Shown here: positions 13,421 to 23,220 of the stretch, piece after piece
Numbering within the stretch: the first letter of the stretch is position 1
Layout: each line of letters opens with the position of its first letter
From: Carallia brachiata
Taxonomy: Eukaryota > Streptophyta > Magnoliopsida > Malpighiales > Rhizophoraceae
Assembly: GCA_021464245.1 (NCBI GenBank)
Contig: JADCRB010000061.1
Span: 1 to 64,000, forward strand
Reading direction: 5' to 3'
Length of the DNA: 64,000 bases
The notes under the pieces: generated by a model
Told to the model about the DNA's origin: nothing
The model's input: the letters and a program-made list of their open reading frames with translations, nothing else
The model's database searches: none
Translations under genes and position numbers: made by a program

Positions 13421-13870
13421 AGTGAAATGTGGGGACACTTTCAAAGTGACCTACATTCCCAACCCACCTTTTCTTCCTGCAAAAACTCATCTCTGTTTTT
13501 TTTTTTTTTTCAAAAACAATTTATTATTAATGTATTATTCTCAATTATCTATCCAATATTTTGCTATAACATGGGAGTTGATATTGGTCTGCCCAAAACA
13601 AAATTTTGGGACATCATTAAAGGGTAATGTTATTCTTAGATTATCCAACTAGAATTCTTATATGATTAACATGAATTACTAAGAATTTTTTATTAATATT
13701 TTTATAATAAATTTTGGTCTAATTTATGGTGTTTATCTAAAGCAATTTATCAACAAAATTTATGTACCAGTAGAACTGAGAAAAAATCGTGCACTCAAAA
13801 AAAAAATCATTATTCCCAATAAAAATTGATTAAGTAATTTGTCCCCGTAAGAATATGCTTTTGTTTGTAG

Positions 13871-13917
13871 CACGTGCGGGAGGCAAGCAAGCAAACAAAC
13901 TCATTCGAAAGCACGTG
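13871..13917 (-). promoter_or_regulatory. Two CACGTG G-boxes upstream of the bZIP gene
   Basis: CACGTG occurs at 13871-13876 and 13912-13917, both with GC-rich flanks of the form GCACGTGC. G-box/ABRE cores are the known targets of ABI5/ABF bZIPs. They lie about 1.3 kb upstream of the bZIP start codon and perhaps 0.5 kb from its transcription start, so autoregulation is plausible but unproven. Confidence 0.45.
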
Positions 13918-14790
13918 CACATGTTAGGCATGCTGCATGAGGATGTGCGCGTGTGCGTTCCACCGAGGATTGGATGCATGTGCAAATGTTTCGTTTGAAA
14001 CCCGAGAATGAATGTTTAACAATTTCCTTTTTTAAAAAAAAAAACTTCACTATTTACTAATACAATAAGAGGTATATCGATAGCGTACAGTTCATTTAAT
14101 AATTTATATATTATTTTACAAAACTTTTACTAGATTACGTCACATTAGTTTGCTTTCACCAAGTTTTTTCCCAAAAGCCAAAAAAGTGAAAAAAAAAATT
14201 AAGAGGAAAAAGAAACATAAAAGACTTTGATTTGCATTATATTTATGTTTTCACTTCAACCTTAACTTACGAAAATGGAGATCAAATTTTTTTGTTAATT
14301 AGGCATACTTTAGCTAGTTGGGGGTCGGTGTATTTTTATAATTATCTCGCTTCGCTTCACATCCAGGTTTGTCCCATACTGTTAAAGTGCTTCATATGCT
14401 AAAAGTGCTCACTAATGTACCGTACTTCATAAGCTAAAATATTTTTTCAAGTCAGTGCAATAATGTAGGATCATTGCTACAACATGAGGTCGATCCTGAA
14501 CAGTGATTTCAGGTCCTTCTACACTATCCTTACTTTAGAGTATTTAAAGAACCTACATATTCTCTTCCGTTAACAACTAATATACTAATCGTTTTTATAT
14601 TACTTAAAAGTTTCAAAAACAAATACCTCAGATTGGGTACCTCCAGCTAATGGAGGGCAAGATAATGGCCACTCTATTCATGGACCCCATGACCCCTTCT
14701 CTTAAGGGGACTTAAGCTAAGTACTCTTGCCTATAATATAATAGAGGAGTACTTTCATTTCTCAATCTTATTCACATCTCACTAGACTAA

Positions 14791-15043
14791 TGCTTTATTT
14801 GACGAAGCATAGCAAATGACAGGAAAAGAAAATAATAAAAAATTATTTTTTATTTATATTTTTTTTATTTATTTTCTATCAATCCAAACAATTAATTTTT
14901 ATTTTTTTTCTTATAAATTACTGTTTATTTTCTTTCTCACAATTTTTTAATAATTATTTTTTATCAATCATAACATCATCATTAATTCGTTACTTCGTTT
15001 TCTCTTTCTTTTTCATTTTCTTTCTTCCAGTCCAAATAAAGCA
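14791..15043. mobile_element. Tourist-like MITE (PIF/Harbinger type)
   Basis: The 253-bp AT-rich segment starts TGCTTTATTTG and ends with its exact inverse, CAAATAAAGCA. It is flanked on both sides by the trinucleotide TAA (14788-14790 and 15044-15046). Terminal inverted repeats with a 3-bp TAA/TTA duplication are the signature of PIF/Harbinger non-autonomous elements. The interior has no open frame and further short inverted repeats. Confidence 0.6.
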
Positions 15044-15489
15044 TAAAAGAAGTTTAGCTTGTTGGTCACCGGAATGAAGTGAAACCTCATGGACCAACAT
15101 TAATTGTCTTATAGCCTAAGAGATTGACAAACAAGTCCAATTGCATCCATCATCCACAAGATTATTACCAATTCTGATATTTGGCTTCACAATTTTTACC
15201 TCCCTGTTGGTCGAGAAGTGCCAATTATATATCCTACGAATTGTTCAAACTAAATTATCGTCAATTTCATTCGAACTGTGCTTTTTAAATGTTAGAAGTT
15301 AATATATAAACTATTTTATTTTATGAACATTAGCTGTCATTGCTTTGGTCCTACCACAAAGATGGGGTATGGGGAATATAAGCCTCTCCAAGATACCGCA
15401 TGCCCGAGAAAGAGTCACCTGAGAGAGTCACTGAGACACCAAATATTAATTGGAAGAGTACTGTTATATTTGTAAAAGAAAATGTGCAT

Positions 15490-15660
15490 GAATTACTGTT
15501 CGAATGTAATCAGTTAGATTAAATGTGTAATCGATCGAATTGTATGTGTAACTAAATATATAAATTAATTTTTTTCTTTATAATTAATTATACATGTAAT
15601 TCATTTAATTATATATTTAATCTATCTAATTATATTCAAACAGAAATTCAAACAATAATT
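15490..15660. mobile_element. Short inverted-repeat element (MITE-like)
   Basis: The left arm begins GAATTACTGTTCGAATGTAA near 15490. The right arm, read on the other strand from about 15655, matches it over roughly 34 positions with several mismatches. The right arm seems to carry a partial tandem duplication of its end (two CAAACA-type blocks). The centre is AT-rich and non-coding. No clean target duplication was identified. Confidence 0.45.
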
Positions 15661-16403
15661 CAGACACTTTTTTTTTCTCAAAATATAGTTTTTTCCTAAG
15701 AAATGAAGTTTGTGATTTTGTTCTGGTCGCCATAATCATTACAAGGTAAGACCAAATTGTAATTTGTTAATATTTAATAAAATTTTTTAATTAAAATTAA
15801 AGTAATATTAATCATTGAAGAAATAAATTTTTTAAAAAATTATTATATATCATTGTACTATAAAATATTATTATAATATGAGATAAGGTGCGCGCACGTT
15901 GTAGAGCTTGTTTGTAAGTTTCTAGGCATTTTTCAGGGAGCAACAACTGATTAGATAAAAACTTAGGTTTTATCACGTGTGTGTGTCCTAGTTTAATGAA
16001 AATACGCCGAAAATATCAATTACAATATCTTATATTTGAGTGTGTCAGGACATTCGGTAAAATTAAATTTATTTATTTTTTTATAAAATTTGAGTTATAT
16101 TATAATTAACTGAACAATTTAAAAATTATTTTTAAAAAAGTATATTCTTTAATAGAATTGTAATATATATTCTTTTTTTTTTTTTTTTTTTTTTTTGACG
16201 AAAACAAAAAGAAACTTGGTATTGAGCAAGACTGGAATAGTTGTGCAGCAGAATCTATTTGAAAAAAAGGCCAATTAGATGAACATTATACACATTTAAT
16301 AAAAAATTATTAAAATCAAATTATAGATCAAAAAAGGGATTTTTTAATTTTCTGCGAAGAATAATAATACAGACTTATCTTAGGACCCAAAAAAAAAAAG
16401 GAC

Positions 16404-16790
16404 ATGGAACGCCGTCCAACCAAGACCGTGAACGAAGATCTTCCGGTGGTGGACGGGCAGCTCATCCGCCACCGTGCAGATCCAATCCTCCACGTCCATG
16501 TGCTTCTCCGCCCCTTCCTGCGGCAAATTAAGCCGAACGGTTCCAGAAGCTTCTCTCTCGCCGGAGAGGAGTTCCGATTCTTCTCCTTCGCATCCTATTA
16601 TGCGACGTGAACGTCACGCGCCGCAATTTTTTTGTTTTTCTACATGTTTAAGGGCTCCTTCTCGTTGCTGTTTCTTGGAGGAATTTGGCTGGCTCGGCGG
16701 TTTTAGGACCGTGCTTTCTCTTCTTAGCCATTGCATAGCGTCGCGTGGACTAGCAGCAAAGCGCTAGCGCGTGAGTGAGGTTTTGCAGAG
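16404..16790. other. GC-rich island of unknown role
   Basis: This block is much richer in GC and CpG than the surrounding AT-rich spacer. It carries overlapping open frames on both strands. The plus frame at 16404-16610 has 68 codons. The minus strand is open for about 65 codons over 16590-16400, with no ATG near its start. Neither protein is recognised and no splice-linked exons were found. It could be a decayed exon, a CpG-rich transposon fragment or a promoter of an unseen gene. Confidence 0.3.
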
Positions 16791-17334
16791 GAAACAAAGT
16801 GACGATCGATCCGTTAGAACCTCCTATTTGACACATTCCCCCTTTTTTTTTTTAATTATTATTTTATTTGACGCATTCCCTTTTTGTTTTTTTGTTTGGA
16901 TTAAAATCATAATATTTAAAAATTTATTAGATTTTAACTAATTCATTCAAATGGTGAATTATTAAAGTGATAAAATTTTTTTCAACTTATTTTCTATAAC
17001 AAAACTCCAATTCAAAATTTTATTTAAAAAAAATTAAATTTTTCATCACTTAATCTATTAAACGCATTCCTCTTTCTCTTTTTATCGAACTATTTGACGC
17101 ATTCTCTCTCGGTAAGTTGTACACGGACGCAATTTATCGGAATTGGACTATGGAGCTGTTGGTCCCATTAACACGTTAAAGGGCTTCCTCGAGCTTCTAA
17201 GGATGGGCGTTTCTCAATTATTAATTTTGATGGGCCCATTCGCCTCCCAGGCTCACCACCTCTTAGCAAATAATAAAAATAATTAGACCAAAAAAAAAAA
17301 AGGAAATATAAACATAAAAAAAAAAATCATTGCT

Positions 17335-17400
17335 CGTTCTTATCCAATGGTAAGTATTTAATGTGCAGACTGTGAAATTCTAAGTTCGAACCTTAGTAGA
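17335..17400 (+). repeat. SINE-like 5' region with Pol III box pattern
   Basis: A segment with CCAATGGTAAG followed about 35 bases later by AAGTTCGAACCTT resembles the A and B boxes of tRNA-derived plant SINEs. A similar pair (GATGGTAGAG, then AAGTTCGAATTTT) lies at about 23655-23705. Neither has an identified tail or target duplication, so these are relics at best. Confidence 0.3.
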
Positions 17401-18139
17401 ACGTACAATGAAACTAAACTTATCTCTTCTCCAGTATTGTGCTTATTGTAACCATCGAAAATTACAATACCTCTCTTGGGATTCTAGGCGCAATACTCAA
17501 ATAAACGCAACACCGAAGATTATAAAAGAAAACGTAACAACAATTACATATTGTAGCCGAGACATGAATAGAGAAAGGAGAAGGTATGAGTGGCAAAATG
17601 TTTCCCCACCTAATCTATTGCGAAATACTTCTCATAATCTATTGTGAACGAGGTATTTTAGTAGGGATTCATTACAGTTAAACCTTTTATAATTCTAAAG
17701 TTTGGTTTGCTTTGTTTAAATGTATATCCTTAAGATGCTCACGCTGCAAAGTAAATTGTTACAGCAACCCCAAAAGACGGCAAAACAAACCGTCGGCAGG
17801 ATCTGGATTATTCCAACCAACAAATTTATACCAGTGAAAAAAGTTTGGCACTCATTCATTTGCTTCTGCTTACATGGAAGAAAAATGTAATCATGCAAAA
17901 CGCATTTGTTGGAGTTTCATTTTGCTTCGCTTTTTTCTTCCGTCTTCACCTCTGTAGCATCTGTAAGTTGAGATAATTCCTAAAGACCAAGACAACAGAC
18001 AACAGTTGACTATGGGAACTAATGGGAAGAATTCAGTTCATCTTGTAAGCCAACCACAAGAAAAAATGGTTTAACAATGGCATAATGTTGCAGACTTCAT
18101 GGAGAGCCGAATATGGGACCGGTTTTGGAGGCGGTAAGA

Positions 18140-19918
18140 TTATTCCGTCACACCTGCTTCCATTGTCTGCACAGTTGGAGCTGTGACTACAGCCAAGTTA
18201 AGATCAGGCATATGGGTGCCACCAGACCTTTCACGGATCTCCCTGTACTCTTGGCAATTAGCACACAGATGGCAGCAAAAGTGAGTGACCAAGTCATTAC
18301 ATGGTGCTTCCTGCATAAATCAATCAAAATTTAACAAGTCACCCACCCGCTTTGCTGCTCAACATAAAATTTTCTTGCCTTAAGCCACCTATATGCCTCT
18401 ACGGGATAACACGTTGAAGCAATGAATTGTGTCTCTTTCTCTCTCATCTAACGTCAAAGAGGCAATTCAGATCCTAATTTTATAGCTCCAATTAAGTGAA
18501 ATAACTTGAGAATCTGTACACTACCATAAAAAACCTAATTCATATATGAAGTCTGATAAAGATCCCACACTCTCTCAGATAAAAAGGATAGAGCAGAAAT
18601 ATAATTACAAATGCTGCCTACTGTTGGTCTCAACAGCCAGCAAGGGGAAGAAAACAAGTATTTTTAATTTCTTGTCATTATATAATGAAAAGACCCATAC
18701 CGGCAGATTATACTTTTCTCTCAGTGCCTTGCGATAACCAGAAGCATAGCATGAAACAAAACATCCAGGTAATCCCAACATAATGCCATCAGTCATGCAG
18801 CAGCAGACGGTATTCATAACACCCCATAATATAAGATGGGTCATGCATGATCCAAATAGAGTTCCAGAACCCAAAAACTCTGCATTCTTCCCAAAGAGAT
18901 AGCAAGGACAAAAGAGACCAATGCAGCCTGTACAGTGCAATAACAATTTTCAGGTTAGGCAACTCATTATGTGTGTTCTCTATAAATAAGCCATCAAAAG
19001 CAATGCACACATGTCTAAAAGCAACTTACATGTATAAACTTAAGCAAAGACAGTTGATCACACGTGCAAAATTCAACAGGGAGCACTAGAGCAGATATCA
19101 CAACCACAGGATAAGTTCATCTCAGATGCTCTCCAAAATTGGATGTTAAAACTTGATGATGGCATAAGTTCATCATAACATGTAGATGATACACCTAATA
19201 TCCTCTGAACTTTAAAATTGATGAATAGCTCACAATATCTAAAAGGTTAAGTTAAAGTAAAATAATGTTTTATTTTCACATATCCATTTAACTTACTCTA
19301 GAACTTACACATCCCTTTTTCCATTTGCAATGAAGGCCAACAAGATTATCATTTACGGTTTCTATCTCAGTTGATAACGAATCACATTTTGCAAGTATAG
19401 GTCGGCTTAAAAATGAGTAAGAGTGAAGTACTTAATTAGACAATGACTACATCACTACAAGTAATTTGTATGCCATAAAATCTAAATATAAACAACAAAA
19501 ATTATCACATGGAACAGCAATCAAACTACGCTTAAAACACTTTGGATTACCAATCAAGTTTAAAGATCCCTGTTTTGACAAGTCATTCTCCAAAATCCAC
19601 TTATTTAGACTCTTCAATACAGTAATAATTTGGGTGAGGTTAACAGGGAAAATAAACTTGCATTCTTATCATCCAACTAATTATGCACCTTAATATAAAT
19701 TTCCTTCTGATAAATCAAGGTCACAAGGCAGAAAGTAGCATACAGCTCTGCATGTCATCACAGCAAGCACAGATTCCAGAAGACCACTGCACCGAACCAT
19801 CACTCTCACGATGGACAAGAACATGATTGTCTCCGTTGCCTGGAACAGTCCGGGGCTCCGTATCGGATTGTCCCAAAGGAATATATGTAGGTGGCACATA
19901 ACTTCCTTCGCTTTTCAT
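18140..19918 (-). CDS. PLAC8 / cell-number-regulator-like Cys-rich membrane protein
   Basis: PLAC8 proteins (FW2.2, CNR, PCR in plants) are small Cys-rich membrane proteins linked to cell number and to metal or calcium transport. Three exons join in phase: 19918-19744, 18927-18701 and 18310-18140, giving 190 residues. The N terminus is polar (start MKSEGSY). Exon 1 ends in the first Cys cluster (GICACCDDMQSC). Exon 2 holds CIGLFCPCYLFGKN, a hydrophobic stretch with a CCC run, and CFVSCYASGYRKALREKYNL. Exon 3 has CNDLVTHFCCHLCANCQEYRE, the C-terminal PLAC8 motif. The ATG is the first in frame, and A-rich leader sequence lies upstream on the plus strand. Substrate is unknown; the family call rests on Cys spacing. 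Confidence 0.92.
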
Positions 19919-20489
19919 CTTTTCCGTAAAGAAAACAAATCAAAATAAAACTCGCTTTCTATCTCCCAATCCAAATTAGCAAGATTCAGTGATGTCCTGG
20001 ATGAAGCTATAAAAGAAACAATTACAAGAAACCAAGCCAATCAGAGAAGACTAGAAATGTAGTAAAAGAACTCCAAATCCAAATCCAATGCAAAATGAAA
20101 CAAAAACCCATTTCAAGAATCAAAGAAACAATGACAGGAAAGCAAGCAAATCAGAAAAACTAGAACCGCAGTAACAAAACCCAGATCCAAATTCAAAGGA
20201 ACAACAAACAAAACATATCTGCACATTTATACATCAATTGCCAAATATACTGATCCAATTACTATGCTTTTTTTTCTCCTTTCAATTTCTCTTCCCTAAA
20301 TATGAAAATTTGCCATTACAACATGGAATTGGCTTGAGATTCTTGCGATCCTTAGCACAAACGAAATTACAAAAAAGATTATTGTGAAAATTAAGAAGAA
20401 CAAACAAAAAAAATTTACCATCAAGAACAATCTCCGTGCTTTTGACCTCCGTGCCTTTTTCTCTCTTGCAGTGTCTGTAAGCTCGATTT

Positions 20490-20572
20490 GGGTTTTTATT
20501 TTTTATTTTTTATTTTTTTATTTTTATTTTTTATTTGTGGTTTACTTGTTTTTTATTTTTTATGATTGTTCT
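20490..20572. repeat. T-rich low-complexity tract upstream of the PLAC8 gene
   Basis: TTTTTA-type units repeat here, next to a likely 5' leader of the PLAC8 gene. The frames it opens encode only Phe, Tyr and Leu runs and are not genes. Confidence 0.5.
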
Positions 20573-20879
20573 GGAGGTGGCTGATGACTGGTGAGTTATT
20601 GGTAACAAGTCTGGGCTCCGGGCTGTGATCCAGTAACATAATGCAAAACTGAAAGCCCATTATAATGGGCCTAAAGCCCATTAAGATTTGTCTAGACATT
20701 GTTGAGTTTGAAGCGGACTGCATGACCTGGAAACCCTTCTAATGGGACCTGACAACAAGGGTTAGAAGGATGGTCATTGGGCTTCAAAATTTGCAAAGAC
20801 AATGATGTTAGAAATCCAGCCCAATTTTTAAGGGCTGATCAAATTAAGTTAAAGTTGATTGAATTAAATTCAATGAATT

Positions 20880-20925
20880 ATAACTTAACTAGGTTTGAAC
20901 CCGCGCTATGCTATGCGTGTGTTGA
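20880..20925 (+). mobile_element. Helitron-like terminal sequence (tentative)
   Basis: GAACCCGCGCTATGC is followed at once by TATGCGTGTG, resembling the AACCCGCGC...GCGCGGG block near the ends of many plant Helitrons. About 1 kb downstream lies an RPA1-like relic, a gene class carried by Helitrons. The other terminus (CTRR with a hairpin) was not located, so element limits are unknown. Confidence 0.35.
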
Positions 20926-21779
20926 ACATTTTTTTTAGATAATTTTAGTTTTTTATTTTTTTAGTATTTGACTTTTTTATTTCTCTCTGTTTCTCTGATG
21001 ATTGAAATACTCTATCTCTTGTATTGTGTGTCTGTTTGTATATTGGTGTGTGAATGACAGAATACAATATATAGAGGAGAATTAAAAGGCTAAAATTTAT
21101 TACCATAAATAACTAAATTTATTGTCATAAAACGTCTACTGTTATGTTTCAAATTTAAAGAGAGTCAATTAACTCCGTATCAAATTTAAAGATAGTCAAT
21201 TAATTCCGTCAATTACAAAGCGTATTGACCTGGGAAATTTGAAAGCTTGCGCATGAAAAATGAAGTAAAGATAAAAAAAACATGGGCGGGATTGGATGTG
21301 TAGAATTGAAAAATAAAGTGAGCTAATTATACAATAAGGGAAACAAAAAAAAGGCGCGTGTGTGTGTTTTTGGGGGGAAATTAGCGTGAAGAAGAGAATA
21401 AGTGTCTGTGTGTTCTATACGTAGAATTCCAAAGCAATGACAGATTGATAATAAGCAAATAAGAGAGTAAGGCAATAATATTAGTATCAAGGGGGGGGGA
21501 AATTACAATTGTTACCATTAATTTTTTCACAGTGCTGCCAGTGACAACGATAGTGTGAAAATTACATCTTAAATTGCATAGATCTTCTGAAATGGAATCG
21601 ATTAAGTCATCTCAAAGTGTGATATGAATGTCTTTGGACCTGCAAATAAAAGACCACCACGTGTCACATCATTTTTTTTTAATTAAAGTATCAATTCACT
21701 CCTTATGAGGTTTTTTTTTCTAATAATGAAATTACATTAATCTAGTAACGTGACATTGGTAACTCTTTTGACAGTCTCT

Positions 21780-22412
21780 CTTCCACTGCAATTAATTGTT
21801 TCTTTTTTGCCAATTAGCGTCAGCTTCCCTACGATATCTGTATCATTAAAAGACACCAAAAAAGGTGAATGCAATATTTGAAAAATTAATTAGTATAATA
21901 GTATAATAGGATTTTTTTAAGTTTAGTAACTGTGAGGTAAGCGTTGTCATTGACACGATTTGCTATGGTAGCAAAATCAACAAAATTGAATTTGTGAAAA
22001 GGAATTTTTGGGCATTCTTCAAAGACTTGATCCACTGTTGTAGTTTTTAATAACACACTTTTTTTATTAGTTGGGAGTGGTCTGTACCCCACCGTGTTGA
22101 GCTCGACATCAAACCCCTTAAAAATGTAAACATTCTGCTCGGTAATAACATTTTCAAATCTCTCAGACTGTCCTTTCTTTGTTGTAGCATGAATCGTATT
22201 TTCCTAAAAAAAAACAAATCATATAAAGTTTAGTATAAAGTCAGTTTCAAAATTATTTGAGAGCGAAGATATTACCTCTTCATCTGCGAGAATCATATCA
22301 ACACTGATTAAATTATTATTATATTTTTTGTTCATAAGCGTATGATGCGTACTTTGATGCCAACATTTGCCTTGTTGATTTTGAGATTTTTTAGTAATTG
22401 GAATTCCATAAT
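21780..22412 (-). pseudogene. Broken RPA1-like (DUF223/OB-fold) gene fragment
   Basis: Three pieces read on the minus strand resemble plant RPA70-like OB-fold proteins, including those carried by Helitrons. Piece one (22412-22276) has IKVRIIRL, a stop, and in another frame ISVDMILADEE. Piece two (22203-21931) reads IHATTKKGQSERFENVITE, then NVYIFKGFDVEL, YRPLPTNKKS, and KFNFVDFATIANRVNDNAYL. Piece three (about 21850-21755) has IVGKLTLIGKKETI and ETVKRVTNVTLL. The order and spacing suit one gene with introns. The frame break in piece one and a wrong phase before piece three show it is dead. The zinc-ribbon C-terminal part was not found. Confidence 0.68.
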
Positions 22413-22639
22413 CTGCATATAAAAAGAATAAATAAGTATAAATAAAATTTTCTCATTGTTGCAATTCAGATAAAAAGTAAAACAATTACACATGAAATTG
22501 AAGTTGGAAACAATGATATATTGAATTTTACCTGAAATTTGGGACGATTACAATGCAGTTCAGTCGTGCAATCCAATTTGCTTCTGTGACACACAAATGG
22601 TAAGCCACTTACTTATATAACAGGTAAGTCTTCCAATTC

Positions 22640-23220
22640 AGTTATTATTTATAATTAATATCAATTTCGGTTATGAGCATCGGTGTGTAATTTTCTATCA
22701 TTTCAGCCAATGAGTGGACTTAAGTAAGAGTGAATGAATGTGAATAATGCACGGTAACCTTAAGTAAGCGTTAAATCATTATGACGTTTTTTACTTTATT
22801 TGCATAATAGTGTGAATGGGGAATGAAAGCATTCCATTCATTTTAACGTTATTGTTAAAAGCATTCATTTTAGAAACAAAATTTAGTTATTATTTATAGT
22901 TAATGCCAATTAAATTTATGAGCATTAGTGTGTAATTTTTCAGTATTTTTGCCAATTAGGTGGACTTAAGTAGACTTTTGGCCAGATTAGTTTCAGTTAC
23001 AAATTATTAATTGGTTGGTTACAATCGACGAAGGAAGATTGGATGTGGTATATTAACAATATTTAGTCTACCGTTTGTTTTTAATAATTTTGTAACGATA
23101 GGAGCAGCACATAATGGTAATAAAGAGGTCATCCAATTTATGAGCATTAGTGTATAATTTTTCATTATTTTTGCCAATTAGTGGATTTAAGTAGACTTTC
23201 GATCAGATTTGATGTGATAT
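22640..23220 (+). repeat. Three diverged direct copies of an approx. 80-base unit
   Basis: Copies lie at about 22660-22730, 22905-22985 and 23137-23212. Each carries TATGAGCAT, then GTGTA(T)AATTTT, then GCCAAT and GTGGA(C/T)TTAAGTAG or a close match. Spacing is about 240 bases, so the true unit may be longer, with diverged filler. The region is AT-rich and non-coding. Confidence 0.5.
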
